Source: Actinokineospora baliensis
Lineage (GTDB): Bacteria; Actinomycetota; Actinomycetes; Mycobacteriales; Pseudonocardiaceae
Direction of reading: 5' to 3'
Length of the DNA: 64,000 nucleotides
Assembly: GCF_016907695.1 (NCBI RefSeq)
Contig: NZ_JAFBCK010000001.1
Location: forward strand, 5,072,001 to 5,136,000
In this document: one piece after another, positions 42,515-52,319 of the stretch
Layout of the letters: every line of letters begins with the position of its first letter
Position numbering within the stretch: position 1 is the stretch's first letter
Position numbers and translations under genes: made by a program
The notes under the pieces: generated by a model
What the model saw: only the letters and a program-made list of their open reading frames with translations
Databases searched by the model: none
Told to the model about the DNA's origin: nothing

Positions 42515-43393
42515 TCAGGCGCCGTCTTTGTCGGTGTCCACGCCGAGGAGTTTGGCGGCTAGGTAGGCGTTGGTGGTCGCTTGGACGGTGAGGAGCATGG
42601 AGTTGTTGTAAATGGTGTCGTCGTCGTTGGTGGTGTCTCGGCCGGTGTGGGTGGAGTAGGGGGCGGCGGTGTAGACCTTGTCGTTGAGGGAGTCTTCGAA
42701 CATCAGTTGGGTGGTGAGGGCTTTGGTGTTGTTGAGGTGCACCATGGCGTGGATGTGGACGGTTCGGCCTCGGTACCAGCCTGGCCAGATGGTGGTGAAG
42801 CGGACCACGCCGTCGGTGTCGGTGACCTGGGCGCCGCGGAGGTAGCGCTTGTCGTCGGTGGGCACCAGGTCGGCCATGTCGCCGGAGCCGGGACCAGAGC
42901 CTGGGCCTGAGCCGGAGGGTGGGCCGCCTGGGCCACCAGGGCCGCCGCCGGGGGCGCCGGAGGGAGGGGCCAGGGCGCCGGGGGCCATGCCGCCGCTGGG
43001 CATGCCTTCGCCGCCGCCACCGGTGGACTGGGACTCGGCGCCGGAGTAGAGACCACCGGCGTCGCAGTGCCAGATCTCCACCACGACGTCCTTGAGCGGG
43101 GTGCAGCCCTCGCTGTCGACGACCTTCAGCGCCAGGTCCAGCCGGGTGCCCTGACGGTCTTCACGGATGTCGCCGCGGATCTTGTCGGCGTCGAAGTAGT
43201 ACGGGCCCTGGGTCGTGGTCGGCGAGAGGGTGCAGGTGGTCGCGCTCGCCAACAAGGTGGCCGGATCCGCCCCAGCCGCCGCGGTTGTCGTTGTGCTGGA
43301 CTCCTTGCCGCCGCACGCCGCGACCACTCCGGCAAGGGTGAGGCTGCCGAAGACCACCGTGCGCCTGCTGACCCGCTTCCCCTCGTCGAGCAC
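42515..43393 (-). CDS. exported intradiol ring-cleavage dioxygenase (Tat lipoprotein type)
   Basis: The 292-aa protein begins with a twin-arginine lipoprotein signal (SRRTVVFGSLTLAGVVAACGG, split around RR and the lipobox AAC). The dioxygenase core shows QGPYYFD, EIWHCDAGGLYSG, the second Tyr ligand region WPGWYRGR and the HxH ligands in TVHIHAMVHL, so both tyrosines and both histidines of the Fe(III) site are present. Between the Tyr ligands lies a Gly/Pro/Ser-rich insert of about 50 residues (GGGPGGPGGPPSGSGPGSG), absent from catechol dioxygenases. Surface-exposed members of this group cleave catechol-type aromatics. Confidence 0.88.
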   Translation of the reverse strand: MLDEGKRVSRRTVVFGSLTLAGVVAACGGKESSTTTTAAAGADPATLLASATTCTLSPTTTQGPYYFDADKIRGDIREDRQGTRLDLALKVVDSEGCTPLKDVVVEIWHCDAGGLYSGAESQSTGGGGEGMPSGGMAPGALAPPSGAPGGGPGGPGGPPSGSGPGSGPGSGDMADLVPTDDKRYLRGAQVTDTDGVVRFTTIWPGWYRGRTVHIHAMVHLNNTKALTTQLMFEDSLNDKVYTAAPYSTHTGRDTTNDDDTIYNNSMLLTVQATTNAYLAAKLLGVDTDKDGA

Positions 43394-43601
43394 GGTGGAC
43401 CCTTCGCCGGAGGTGGACGCTTTCGTCCGACGCTAGCCGGGTTCCCGAAACCCGGCAGTCCGGAGTGGAGTATCACCGGTTCGGATGAACCCGCTGCCCC
43501 CGGGTGGCGGCGCGCGATGTCACCCGGTTCGCCGCTTGCCTGGACTGCGGTGAGGCAGCAACCTCAATCGAGGCACTGACCGGCGGCGGAGAGGAAGCAC
43601 C

Positions 43602-44171
43602 ATGCCTGGCGGCTCACGACTGCGGTGGACCAACGCGCGGCGGCGGTGGCGTGCTGTGGTGTTCGCCGTGGTTCTGCTGTCTCCCGTCGCGGTCGCCGCG
43701 CCTGCCCAGGCGGCGCTTGTCGAGTTGACGTGCAATGTCAACGTGCAGCTCAGCTTCAGTCCCGCGCTGACCGCCACGCAGACAAGCGCCAAGCTCACAG
43801 GGGTGGCGTCCGTGGTGAACTGCCTGTCTCCCAGCGGGAACTACAACCAGCTGCAGGCCGGGAGCGTTTCCGACGCCACGGGCACCGCTGTCTCCCTCGG
43901 CGGCGTCCCCTGCAACCTCCTGGCCACCTTCACCGGCCGCGCCACCATCGACTGGTCGCCCAACGGCGGCCACACCACCTTCGACTTCACCGTCAACACC
44001 AACCCCCTCAACGGTTTGGTCACGTTGATGACCACCCAGGCCAGCGGCCCGCTCACCGGCACCACCTCCCAAACCGTCGGCGTCGCCAACCCCAACCTCG
44101 GCTGCGCCCTGGGCGGTCTGTCCAGCCTCAGCGTCCCCTTCGGACAGACGACGTTCCTCGGTGCGCTCTGA
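43602..44171 (+). CDS. secreted protein of unknown function
   Basis: The 189-aa protein has a clear signal peptide (basic RWTNARRRWR, hydrophobic AVVFAVVLLSPVAVAA, cleavage near AQAAL). The mature part of about 150 residues is Thr/Gly/Asn-rich with four cysteines (NCLSPSGNYNQ, GVPCNLL, NLGCALGG and LTCNVNV) and alternating beta-strand character. It resembles other small actinobacterial exoproteins, but I recognise no family. A ribosome site GAGAGGAAG precedes the ATG. Confidence 0.75.
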   Translation: MPGGSRLRWTNARRRWRAVVFAVVLLSPVAVAAPAQAALVELTCNVNVQLSFSPALTATQTSAKLTGVASVVNCLSPSGNYNQLQAGSVSDATGTAVSLGGVPCNLLATFTGRATIDWSPNGGHTTFDFTVNTNPLNGLVTLMTTQASGPLTGTTSQTVGVANPNLGCALGGLSSLSVPFGQTTFLGAL

Positions 44172-44218
44172 TCAACGCGCCGGTAGACTCCCTGCCAGTC
44201 GACGGGTGGGGAGTGGGC

Positions 44219-44599
44219 ATGGCTTGCCGCATCAGCGAACTGGTGATCGAGGCGCGGGATCCTGAGCTGCTGGCGACCTTCTGGTGCGCTGTGCTCGGCT
44301 ACGTCGAGCTCGACCGGGAGGACGGCGCGATCGAGATCGGGCCGCCGGGTGTCGGCTTCGGCGGCCCGCAGCCGACGATCATCCTCAGCCCCAACCCCGA
44401 ACCCAGGTCCGGCAAGTACCGCCTGCACCTCGACGTCAACCCCACCGACCGCGACCAGGACGCCGAACTCGCCCGATTGCTGCAGGTGGGCGCGACCCCC
44501 GCCGATGTCGGCCAAACGGGGGAGGAGGGCTGGCACGTGCTGGCCGACCCCGAGGGCAACGAGTTCTGCCTGCTGCGCAAACGGATTCCTGAGCTATAG
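44219..44599 (+). CDS. VOC/glyoxalase-like protein
   Basis: The 126-aa protein has the VOC fold pattern: ISELVIEARDPELLATFWCAVLGY at the start, a central LHLDVNPTDRDQDAELARLLQVGA, and HVLADPEGNEFCLLRK at the end. It belongs to the glyoxalase-like domain 6 type common in actinobacteria, in which the DPEGNEFCL block is typical. These proteins include small metal-dependent enzymes and resistance-type binding proteins. The function here is unknown. It converges with the STAND gene, with 5 nt between stops. Confidence 0.85.
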   Translation: MACRISELVIEARDPELLATFWCAVLGYVELDREDGAIEIGPPGVGFGGPQPTIILSPNPEPRSGKYRLHLDVNPTDRDQDAELARLLQVGATPADVGQTGEEGWHVLADPEGNEFCLLRKRIPEL

Positions 44600-44604
44600 G
44601 AGGC

Positions 44605-46629
44605 TCAGGGGGCGAGTAGGTGTCGGAGGCGGGCAGCGTCCGTGTCGCGACCTTGCTCTTCGAACATCTCAAGAGCTTCACGCCAGCTCGCACGAGCTCG
44701 ATCCTGTTGGCCTAGAGCGGCATGGGGATGACCAAGGTTGCCTAGGGTGAAAGCGACAAAGTAGGTGTTGCCAGTGGCGCGGTACCGATCAAGGGCCCGG
44801 TTGTAGTAGGAGAGGGCTTGCCGGTGGTCGCCGGTAAGGTGGGCGATGAAGCCAAGGCTGTCCAGGATGGATGCCTCGCCATCGGGATCGTGCTGGTCTC
44901 GCTGCAGGGCGAGAGCGGCGCGGCAAAGGTCGAGCGCCGCGTCGAACTCGCCGAGGTGTGCGCTGTACCACCCTGCGGAGTTGAGAGCGTCGGCCTCCCA
45001 CACCGGCCGGTTGAGGGTGCGGTAGAGGTCGAGGGAACGGTGGGCGTGGGCAAGGGCTTGCCGGTGGTCACCGAGGCGTCCCCAGAGGAAGGCGATCACC
45101 CGGTGGGTGTGGGCCTGCTCGGTGCGGTCGTGATGGCGCACGGCGAGGTCGAGGGCCTGGTTGAGGTGTTCGAGAGCGTGGGTGTGCCTGCTCAGGCGCG
45201 AGTACGCGCGGCCAAGGCACCGGTGGCTGCGGCTCAGCACAGCCGGTTCGCCCAGATGCGCGGCCGCGCCGAGGGCGGCTTGCCAGGACGTGAGGCTGTC
45301 GTAGAGGTGCCCGCACCGGAGGTGGAAGTTGTTCAGTGTCCACGCCAGGTCCCAGACGGCTTGGTGGCGGCCGAGTCGGGCGGCGGTGCGCTGGCAGGCG
45401 AGCAGCGTGGGGTGCTCCACCGCGAACCAGGTCGCGGCCGCCGCGGAGTCGGGTAATCGGAGTGGGGTGACGCCGGGTAGGGCCGGATCGGCGTGGAGGA
45501 CGGGGCCGTGGGGGTTGAGGAGGCGGTCGGCTGTGTGGGCGCCGCGCACGTAGAAGTCGATCAACCTGCTCAGGGCCGCCCCTCGGCGCCCGGCGGTGAC
45601 GGTCGTGGCGGCGTAGGAACGGACGAGGTCGTGCATCGAGTACCTGCCGTGATGCCGCTCGACCAGCGACGCCTCCTCCAGCGCCGCTAGGGCCCCGTGT
45701 ACCCGAGCTGCGGGCAGGGCAACGAGGGAGATCACGGCGGTCGCGGTCGTGTCGGGTCCGGGGGCGACGCCCAGTAGGCCGAAGACGGTGCGCTGTTCGT
45801 CGGTGAGGCGGTGCAGGGACCACGACAGGACGGTCGGCAGACTGGCGGCGGGGTCGTCGTCGGCGAGGGCGTCCAGACCACGCGCGGTCAAGTCGTCGGC
45901 GAGGTCGGTTCGGTCAGCGCTGGTGCGGACGCGCGCGGCGATCAAGCCCAGCACCAGGGGAAACCCGCGGCACAGTCCGGTGAGGTCGGCGATGGCCTCG
46001 GGGGCGACCTGTGCCGAGGTGAGCAGTGTGCGGGCTTCGGCGTTGGTGAGCATGCCGACGCGCAGGGAGTGCGCGCCGTGGCGGGCGAGGAGGCCGGTGA
46101 GCCTGCCACGGCTGGTGATCACAACCGTGCAGGTGTCGCCCCCGGGCAGCAGGGGCGCGACTTGTCCTGCGGAGAAGGCGTTGTCCAGCAGGACGAGCAT
46201 CGTCTTGCCCGCTGTGTGGGTGCGGTAGAGCGCGCCCCTGGCGTCGAGGTCGAGGGGGTTCGGGTCTATCCCGAGGGCGACCAGGAAGCAGCCAAGCACG
46301 TCGAAAGGGGCCTGGGGCTCGTCGGGGCTGAAGCCACGCAGGTCCACGGCGAGCTGGCCATCGGGGAACCGGTCGAGGTTGCGGTGCGCCCAGGTGACCG
46401 CGAGCCACGTCTTGCCTGCACCGCCCGCCGCGGAGATCACCACTATCCCGGTTCGCGCGTCGAGCTCGGCCAAGTGCTCGGCGCGGCCTATGAATCCCCG
46501 TGGCGCCATGGGCAACTGCCGTGGGATCGCGACTGGCGTGTGCTGGTGCAGGTGCACGGTGCCGATCGTGTGGGCTTGCACGGAGTTCGCCACCGTTGCC
46601 GCGTGCAGTTCGTTGCGCGCCTCGACCAT
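44605..46629 (-). CDS. NB-ARC STAND ATPase with C-terminal TPR repeats
   Basis: The 674-aa protein starts with a short linker common in actinobacterial STAND proteins (ANSVQAHTIGTVHLHQH), then RQLPMAPRGFIGRAEHLAEL. The NB-ARC domain has Walker A SAAGGAGKTWLAV (about residues 65-77), Walker B KTMLVLLDNAF, sensor VVITSRGRLTGLLA and the MHDLVRSYA motif of the winged-helix region. From about residue 400 to the end there are about six TPR units (for example EADALNSAGWYSAHLGEFDAALDLC). This is the layout of SARP/AfsR-like regulators minus the DNA-binding domain, and of some defence switches. No effector domain is attached. Confidence 0.87.
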   Translation of the reverse strand: MVEARNELHAATVANSVQAHTIGTVHLHQHTPVAIPRQLPMAPRGFIGRAEHLAELDARTGIVVISAAGGAGKTWLAVTWAHRNLDRFPDGQLAVDLRGFSPDEPQAPFDVLGCFLVALGIDPNPLDLDARGALYRTHTAGKTMLVLLDNAFSAGQVAPLLPGGDTCTVVITSRGRLTGLLARHGAHSLRVGMLTNAEARTLLTSAQVAPEAIADLTGLCRGFPLVLGLIAARVRTSADRTDLADDLTARGLDALADDDPAASLPTVLSWSLHRLTDEQRTVFGLLGVAPGPDTTATAVISLVALPAARVHGALAALEEASLVERHHGRYSMHDLVRSYAATTVTAGRRGAALSRLIDFYVRGAHTADRLLNPHGPVLHADPALPGVTPLRLPDSAAAATWFAVEHPTLLACQRTAARLGRHQAVWDLAWTLNNFHLRCGHLYDSLTSWQAALGAAAHLGEPAVLSRSHRCLGRAYSRLSRHTHALEHLNQALDLAVRHHDRTEQAHTHRVIAFLWGRLGDHRQALAHAHRSLDLYRTLNRPVWEADALNSAGWYSAHLGEFDAALDLCRAALALQRDQHDPDGEASILDSLGFIAHLTGDHRQALSYYNRALDRYRATGNTYFVAFTLGNLGHPHAALGQQDRARASWREALEMFEEQGRDTDAARLRHLLAP

Positions 46630-46704
46630 CGCCCACCCCCACGCCGTACTTGATCGGCGAATGTAGCCCCGGGAACCGGACGACCGATCCGCGCCGGTGC
46701 GGGG

Positions 46705-48033
46705 TTAGACCCAGACCACGCAGTTGTCGGCGGCGTTGTTGCCCATGACGCTGACGATGCCCGCCTTCCCGTCGGCGAAGAAGCGGGCGAAGATGCCCGC
46801 TGGGCGGCCGCCGAAGAGGAGGGGGCCCAGGACGGGGGAGACGGGGACGTCGTGGGGGGTGGTGGCGTCTTCGGTGGTCATGGGGAGGTGGCAGGTGGCG
46901 GGGGAGACGAACTCCTGGACGATGCTGGTGCCGGTGTGGGCGGCCGCGTCCACTGCGGTGGACCACTCGGCGGCGGTGGTTTGTTCGCCGATGAGCACCT
47001 GCTTGCCGCTCATGCCGAGGCCTTCCTTCAGCACCAAGCGCTCCCGGTTGTCCACAGTGTACTGAAGTAGGTCCACGCCTTCACCGTTGACGGTGGTCTT
47101 GCGGGCGGACAGAACACGGGTCCAGGGCAGGTAGCGGTCGACGAGCGCCCGTTCGGCGGTGCTCATCCACGGGCGGCCCTCCGACAGCAGGCCCATGGTC
47201 AGCTTGCTCGCCAGGAACGTCGAGGTCTGGGTGCCCACCAGCAGCACCCCGTTGTCGAGGGCCTCCTGGACCGGCGCTGTGTCGATCCCCAGCTCGTCCC
47301 AGTCCGGAATGGTGAAGTTCCGCAGCCCCAACGGGTAGTGCACCGGGCCGTTCCAGGCCTCCGACAGGTCCTCGGGTTCGAAGAACCGCGCGTGCAACCC
47401 CCGCGCCGCATAATACTCGGCCTCGATGTCGAAGTACCGGGTCGACGCCACGCCCTGGTCGCGAGCGCTGCCGACCAAGGCCACCCGTGGCGCCACGCCG
47501 AGTTCGGCCGCGAGGTCGCGGAACATGCGCTCCCGCACGGCGAACGGCTCGTGGAACCCGAACGGCACCTTGCCGTCGGCGTCGCCGTGCAGCGCCCGCC
47601 ACACCAGCAGCCTGCAGTGCGTCTCGACCGGGCCGCCCAGTGCGCCGCTGACGTTGAACTCCAGGAACCTCGGCCCGTCCGGCCCGATCACCACGTCCGG
47701 GCGCACCACGCAGTCGGCGTACCGCTCCTCGAGGAACTGGTCGGCCACGAACAGCTGGTTCTCGCTCTCGGGCATCCCGTACGCGGCCAACCGGCCCTCG
47801 GTCGTCGTCGCGGTCTCCAACGCGACGCGGCGCACCAGGTCCAGCAGCGCGATCGTGGCCCGGTAGAGCTCGGCGTACGAGGCGCGCGGGATGGCGATGG
47901 GGGCGGCGGGAAGCATGGGCTGGTGGGGCCAGCCGGTGTCGCGGATCTCGTGCCGCAGCATGTCGCGGATGGTGGCGGGCGCGGCGGCCGGGGCGATGAC
48001 GTGCTCGCCGAACCAGGGGTGGTTACCGGACAT
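46705..48033 (-). CDS. ATP-grasp-like ligase (circularly permuted/glutathionylspermidine-synthase-like pattern)
   Basis: The 442-aa protein shows GPDGPRFLEFNVSGALGG (acidic metal-binding Glu/Asn pattern), a middle segment SKLTMGLLSEG, and KEGLGMSGKQVLIG followed by SIVQEFVSPA and FARFFADGKAGIVSVMGNNAADN. These fit the Lys/Glu/Asn arrangement of permuted ATP-grasp enzymes, which join a carboxylate to an amine through an acyl phosphate. I cannot name the substrate. It is divergent from the MaoC gene with only 49 nt between starts and belongs to cluster B by position. An amide-forming step on an amino-ketone or amino-acid product would fit, but this is inference. Confidence 0.65.
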   Translation of the reverse strand: MSGNHPWFGEHVIAPAAAPATIRDMLRHEIRDTGWPHQPMLPAAPIAIPRASYAELYRATIALLDLVRRVALETATTTEGRLAAYGMPESENQLFVADQFLEERYADCVVRPDVVIGPDGPRFLEFNVSGALGGPVETHCRLLVWRALHGDADGKVPFGFHEPFAVRERMFRDLAAELGVAPRVALVGSARDQGVASTRYFDIEAEYYAARGLHARFFEPEDLSEAWNGPVHYPLGLRNFTIPDWDELGIDTAPVQEALDNGVLLVGTQTSTFLASKLTMGLLSEGRPWMSTAERALVDRYLPWTRVLSARKTTVNGEGVDLLQYTVDNRERLVLKEGLGMSGKQVLIGEQTTAAEWSTAVDAAAHTGTSIVQEFVSPATCHLPMTTEDATTPHDVPVSPVLGPLLFGGRPAGIFARFFADGKAGIVSVMGNNAADNCVVWV

Positions 48034-48082
48034 CGAGGGTTCCTTCTACTGTGGACCAGGCAAACCAGGGAAGGGGACGCGG

Positions 48083-48571
48083 ATGACGCTGCGGCAGGTC
48101 GGGGACAACGAGTTCGTCGAGGAGCACGGCGGGGACTACGAGGACTTCACCCCGGGCATGGTGATCCGGCACTGGCCGGGCCGCACCCTGTCCGAGGCCG
48201 ACAACACCTGGCTGACCCTGCTCACCATGAACCAGCACCCGTTGCACTTCGACACCGCTTACGGCGCGGGCGCCGAGTACGGCCGGGTGCTGGTCAACAG
48301 CGGCATCACCCTGTGCCTGGTCGGCGGCATGACCGTGCAGGCGCTGTCGGCGCGCGCGGTGGCCAACCTGGGCTGGGACAAGGTGCGCCTCAAGGACCCG
48401 GTGTTCGTCGGCGACACGCTTTACGCCACGAGCCGGATCTTGGACAAGCGGCTGTCGAAGTCGCGGCCGGGCACCGGGATCGTGACCGTGGAGACGGTCG
48501 GCACCAAGTCCACCGGCGAGACCGTGATCACCTTCGAGCGGTCGTTCATGGTCCGCTGCCGCGACAGCTGA
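48083..48571 (+). CDS. MaoC-family hydratase/dehydratase
   Basis: The 162-aa hot-dog-fold protein starts at an ATG with AAGGGGA upstream. It has FTPGMVIRHWPGRTLSEADN and LLTMNQHPLHFDTAYG, close to the mesaconyl-CoA/beta-methylmalyl-CoA dehydratase subgroup, where the general D-x-N-P-x-H is shifted to N-x-x-P-x-H. Family members add or remove water on acyl-CoA thioesters. In cluster B it may work with the CitE-like lyase (51450-52319), because beta-methylmalyl-CoA lyase and mesaconyl-CoA hydratase are paired in known pathways. It converges with the cyclodeaminase-like gene, with 1 nt between stops. Confidence 0.83.
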   Translation: MTLRQVGDNEFVEEHGGDYEDFTPGMVIRHWPGRTLSEADNTWLTLLTMNQHPLHFDTAYGAGAEYGRVLVNSGITLCLVGGMTVQALSARAVANLGWDKVRLKDPVFVGDTLYATSRILDKRLSKSRPGTGIVTVETVGTKSTGETVITFERSFMVRCRDS

Positions 48572-48572
48572 C

Positions 48573-49502
48573 CTACACAAAGGCGGCCGCCGCGGCGGTG
48601 TCCTCGATCGCCATGCCGACGCCCCGGAATACCGTGGTGCGACCGTCGGGTGTGTACCCGGCGGTCACCACCGCGCCGAGTTCACGCAGGTCCTCGGCGG
48701 TGATTGATCCGGAAGCGATGGCCGCCCGGACCTCCGCGGCGTCTTCGACCGCCGCCGCGCGTTCCTCGACCAGGACGAAAGCCGAACCCAGCAACTCGGG
48801 CCCGACCTCGACGGCCTCCTCGTCGGTGCCGCCGATGATGTTGACGTGCGCGCCAGGAGCGATCCACTCCGCCGCCACCACCGGTTCGGGGCCGCTCGTC
48901 GATGTCGCCGTGCAGACCACCTGGGCGTCGGCCACGGCGTCCCGCGCGGTCCCGCACACCCGGACCTCGTGGCCGAACTCGGCGCGCACCCACTCGGCGA
49001 ACCGCTCGGTGCGGTCACGGGTCCGGGAGAACACCCGCACGCTCCGGATCGGGCGTACCGCCGACACCGCCCGCACCAACGCCCGACCCTGCACACCCGC
49101 GCCGACGATCGCGAGATCGCTGACGTCTTCAGGCGCGCACAGCCGCGTGGCCAGGCCCGCGACCGCGCCCGTGCGCACCGCGGTCAGCTCGGCGCCGTCG
49201 AGCAGTGCCGTGATCTCCCCGGTCTCCAGGGAGGTCACCACGACGACGCCGTGGATCAGCGGCAGCCCGCGCTCCGGGTTGTCCGGGGTGAGCGTGGTGA
49301 TCTTGACGCTGCCGACACCGCGCCGTTCCCAGGTCGCGGTCCCGGCGAGCAGTTGGCGCTGGGGGCCGTGTTCGACGATCGTGCGCGACGGCGACCGGGT
49401 CTTCCCTGCGGCCAGGTCCGCGAACACCTCGGCGAGCGCGTCGACCACCCGGACCACGGCCTCGGTCCCGGCCATCTGGTCGGCGCCGATGAAGCGGGTC
49501 AA
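48573..49502 (-). CDS. ornithine cyclodeaminase/mu-crystallin family protein
   Basis: Translation from the TTG at 49502, overlapping the aldolase stop (TTGA), gives 309 aa, the standard length; the longer frame upstream reads out of phase through the aldolase gene. Motifs are [17 protein letters not shown] (substrate Lys region), the Rossmann [12 protein letters not shown], and [14 protein letters not shown]. Members are NAD(P)-dependent: ornithine cyclodeaminase, alanine dehydrogenase, ketimine/imine reductases, and siderophore or antibiotic enzymes such as SbnB. Here an imine reduction or amino-acid dehydrogenation step is plausible. It is the last gene of the cluster B operon. Confidence 0.87.
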   Translation of the reverse strand: MTRFIGADQMAGTEAVVRVVDALAEVFADLAAGKTRSPSRTIVEHGPQRQLLAGTATWERRGVGSVKITTLTPDNPERGLPLIHGVVVVTSLETGEITALLDGAELTAVRTGAVAGLATRLCAPEDVSDLAIVGAGVQGRALVRAVSAVRPIRSVRVFSRTRDRTERFAEWVRAEFGHEVRVCGTARDAVADAQVVCTATSTSGPEPVVAAEWIAPGAHVNIIGGTDEEAVEVGPELLGSAFVLVEERAAAVEDAAEVRAAIASGSITAEDLRELGAVVTAGYTPDGRTTVFRGVGMAIEDTAAAAAFV

Positions 49503-50545
49503 CTGGCCACCTGCCCCAGCTCCGCGACGACGTCCACGATCAGGTCTTCTTGGCCCGCGATCGCCTGGCGCCTGCCCAGCTCGAAGAACACGTCGCGCGG
49601 GTCGACCCCGCTGCGGCGGGAGGCGTCGAGGACCTGGTGCTTGAAGCCGGAGAACACGCCCGCGAGTCCGCTGACGATGCTGACCGTGTCGGTGACGGGG
49701 GGTGCGGGCATCAGTTCCCGCTCGGCGAAGTCGGCGGCGTCGAGGAGGCCGTAGAGGTCGATGCCGGTGCGGAAGCCGGTGCGCTCGAGCACCGGGACCA
49801 GCACCTCGAGTTGCGTGTTGCCCGCCCCGGCGCCGAACCCGCGCGCGCAACCGTCGATGATCGTCGCGCCCGCCTGGGCCGCGGCCACCGAGTTCGCCAC
49901 CGCCATGCCGAGGTTGTTGTGCCCGTGGAAGATCACCGGGACGTCGACGGCCGCCGCGATCGCACCGATGCGATCCGAGACGTCCTGTGGCAGGAAGTTC
50001 CCCGCCGAGTCCATCAGCCCGACCGCCCGCGCACCGTAGCCAACGGCGGTCGCCGCGTGCTCGGCCAGCTGGGCGGCGGTGGCCATGTGGCTCATCATCA
50101 GCACGCAGTGCCCGTCCGCGCCCTGCTCGGCGAGGAAACCCAGGTGCCGCTCGGCCAGCGAAGGCTCGGTGCAGTGCACGCCGATGCGGATCACGTCCGC
50201 GCCGTGCGCGATCGCCTTGCGCAGATCGGCCGATGTACCCCAGCCGGGCAACATGAACACGCCCATCTTGCTGCGCCGCAACGCTTCCCGGACCGTCGCG
50301 AGCATGAGGTCGTCGCTGACCGCCGCCCGCCCGACCTGCATCGACGACGCGCCGAGCCCGTTGCCGTGGCCGACCTCGACCACCGGCACCCCCGCGGCGT
50401 CCGCGGCCTCGGCGTACCCGCGCAGCGCGGCCACCCCGAGCTGGTGCCGGACGGCGTGCTGACCATCGCGCAGGGTCGGGTCGTGCACTACGACGTCACG
50501 GGCCACCGCGTCATGCGCCACCGCGTCATGTGCCACCCCGGTCAT
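49499..50545 (-). CDS. 4-hydroxy-2-oxovalerate aldolase (DmpG/MhpE type)
   Basis: The 348-aa protein has [14 protein letters not shown] (metal Asp), [14 protein letters not shown], and the metal-binding [15 protein letters not shown], followed by the C-terminal communication domain ([18 protein letters not shown]). DmpG cleaves or forms 4-hydroxy-2-oxovalerate from pyruvate and acetaldehyde and channels acetaldehyde to its dehydrogenase partner, encoded immediately upstream. A short N-terminal repeat (AHDAV twice, then ARDVV) is odd and probably disordered. In a biosynthetic operon the pair could run toward a hydroxy-oxo acid building block instead of catabolism. Confidence 0.92.
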   Translation of the reverse strand: MTGVAHDAVAHDAVARDVVVHDPTLRDGQHAVRHQLGVAALRGYAEAADAAGVPVVEVGHGNGLGASSMQVGRAAVSDDLMLATVREALRRSKMGVFMLPGWGTSADLRKAIAHGADVIRIGVHCTEPSLAERHLGFLAEQGADGHCVLMMSHMATAAQLAEHAATAVGYGARAVGLMDSAGNFLPQDVSDRIGAIAAAVDVPVIFHGHNNLGMAVANSVAAAQAGATIIDGCARGFGAGAGNTQLEVLVPVLERTGFRTGIDLYGLLDAADFAERELMPAPPVTDTVSIVSGLAGVFSGFKHQVLDASRRSGVDPRDVFFELGRRQAIAGQEDLIVDVVAELGQVAS

Positions 50546-51453
50546 GACCGGACCCCCGTCCCCGCGGCGCTGAGCCGGGCCGCGTGCTGCTCGGCGACCA
50601 GGATGGCCGCCGAGTTGATGATGTCGAGGTTGCCCGCGTAGTGCGGTAGCACGTCGCTGTCGGCGATGACCTCCACCGACACCACCACCCGCTCCCCGGT
50701 CACCGCGCAGGCGATCACCCGGTACCCGGGCGCGAACTCCCGCACCCGCGCGGCCACCGAGTCCACCACCGACCGGATGGCGTCCGGGTCGGCCCCCGGG
50801 ATCACCGCGTGCACCGCGGTGCGGAACGTCGCGGGCGGCACGGCCGGGCTGATGTTGAGGATCGCCTTGGTCTCGGCGACGTCGGTGAACGTGGTCAGCG
50901 CGTGCTGGGTCGTGGCCACGTACTCGTCGAGGTTGAGCCGGGTCGCCCGGCCCGCGATGGTGCTGGCCACCGTGGACACGACCTCCAGGTACCGCACCGC
51001 GAACCGCTCGGCCAGCGCGTGCGCCACCGGGATCGACGCCTGCCCGCCGCAGCTGATCAGGCTCACGTCGCGCCCGGTCGAGCGGGCCGTGCCGGTCACC
51101 GTCGGCACCACCATCTGCCCGATCTTGCTCGGCGTCAGGTCCACCAGCAGCGTCGGCGTGTCCGCCAGCAGCCGCCAGTGCTCGACGTGCGCCGCGGCGC
51201 TGGTGGCGTCGAGCAGCACGTCGAACGGCTGGTCGGCGGCCAGCACCGCGTCGATGCCCCCGGCGCTGGTCGGGTAGCCGAGCCGGGCGGCGTGCGCGAG
51301 CCCGGCCGAGTCGGGGTTGCGGCCCACCACCAGGGCGCAGTCCAGCACGGGGGAGCGGTGGACCTTGCTGACCAGGTCCTGCCCGATCGCCCCGGTGCCG
51401 ATCACCGCGACCCGGTTGCGGAGCCCGGTGGGCGTTGACTGGGTGACGGTCAT
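50542..51453 (-). CDS. acetaldehyde dehydrogenase (acylating), DmpF/MhpF type
   Basis: The 303-aa protein has the Rossmann [13 protein letters not shown], the nucleophilic Cys in [18 protein letters not shown], and the conserved [21 protein letters not shown]. It interconverts acetaldehyde and acetyl-CoA with NAD and forms a channelling complex with the DmpG-type aldolase encoded by the next gene. Both genes overlap by ATGA. No upstream meta-cleavage genes (hydratase, decarboxylase, extradiol dioxygenase) accompany them, which argues against a simple aromatic-degradation role. Confidence 0.93.
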   Translation of the reverse strand: MTVTQSTPTGLRNRVAVIGTGAIGQDLVSKVHRSPVLDCALVVGRNPDSAGLAHAARLGYPTSAGGIDAVLAADQPFDVLLDATSAAAHVEHWRLLADTPTLLVDLTPSKIGQMVVPTVTGTARSTGRDVSLISCGGQASIPVAHALAERFAVRYLEVVSTVASTIAGRATRLNLDEYVATTQHALTTFTDVAETKAILNISPAVPPATFRTAVHAVIPGADPDAIRSVVDSVAARVREFAPGYRVIACAVTGERVVVSVEVIADSDVLPHYAGNLDIINSAAILVAEQHAARLSAAGTGVRS

Positions 51454-52319
51454 GCTCTGCCCCCGTTGCCGAAGTTGCCGAACCGCTCGGTCCAGGCGTC
51501 GCCCTGGGCGACGGTCGCGCGGGCCAGGCGGGCGAACGGCGGACCCACCATGTTCCCGTCGAGCACCGCGATGCCCCCGCCCGCCGCGCCCACCGCCTCG
51601 GTGACCCGGCGGGCCTGCCGCACCCGCTCCTGGTCCGGCCGCAGCGCCGCGTTGATCGTGGCCAGCTCGCCGGGGTGCACCGTGGCCTTGCCGTGGAACC
51701 CCAGCTCCCGCACCCGCTCGATCTCCTCGACCAGCACCTCGGGTGCGCCGAGCCGGAAGTTCGCCGTGTCCACGCAGCCGCTGCCGTGCCGCGCGCAGGC
51801 CAGCGCCATCGCCTGGCGGGCGGCGAGCATCCCGGCCCAGGTGATCTCCACCCCCAGCGTCGCCGCCAGGTCGGCCGAGCCGAGCACCAGCCCGTCGGCC
51901 GCCGCCGCGATCGCGTCCATCTCTCGGATCGCCGCGACGGTCTCCACGGTGACGTAGACCTGCGGGTGCGCGCCCGCCTCCGCCAGCGTGGCCCGCAGCA
52001 GGTCCACCTCCACCGGCGACTCGACCATGGTCATCACCACGAACCCCGGCTTGACCGGCGACTCCGCCAGCGCGACCAGGTCGTGCACCGCGGCGAGGGT
52101 GCCCAGTTGGTTGACCCGCACCGCGACGTTGTCCGGGCAGGGCGCCTGCTCCAACGCCGCACGGCAGATCACCCGCGCCGCCGCCTTCTCCCGCGGCGGG
52201 ACGGCGTCCTCCAGGTCGATCAGGTGCACGTCCGCGTCGTAGGACCAGGCCTTCACGACCCGCTCCAGCGACAGCGCGGGCGTGTAGAGGATGCTGCGGG
52301 GGATCGCGCGCGCACTCAC
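51450..52319 (-). CDS. HpcH/HpaI (CitE-like) aldolase/lyase
   Basis: The 289-aa barrel protein has [34 protein letters not shown] (acidic metal ligands), [10 protein letters not shown] (substrate Arg), VVMTMVESP (Glu ligand) and [11 protein letters not shown]. This is the CitE/malyl-CoA-lyase type of the HpcH family, which acts on beta-hydroxyacyl-CoA thioesters such as malyl-CoA, beta-methylmalyl-CoA or citramalyl-CoA. Together with the MaoC protein it could make or break a branched acyl-CoA. It overlaps both neighbours by four bases. Confidence 0.87.
   Translation of the reverse strand: MSARAIPRSILYTPALSLERVVKAWSYDADVHLIDLEDAVPPREKAAARVICRAALEQAPCPDNVAVRVNQLGTLAAVHDLVALAESPVKPGFVVMTMVESPVEVDLLRATLAEAGAHPQVYVTVETVAAIREMDAIAAAADGLVLGSADLAATLGVEITWAGMLAARQAMALACARHGSGCVDTANFRLGAPEVLVEEIERVRELGFHGKATVHPGELATINAALRPDQERVRQARRVTEAVGAAGGGIAVLDGNMVGPPFARLARATVAQGDAWTERFGNFGNGGRA

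Noticed and set aside
49499..51453. Reading the DmpF/DmpG pair as part of a phenol or phenylpropionate degradation operon
   Set aside because: No extradiol dioxygenase, hydrolase, hydratase or decarboxylase is present, and the pair is embedded in an operon with an oxoamine synthase and an exporter.
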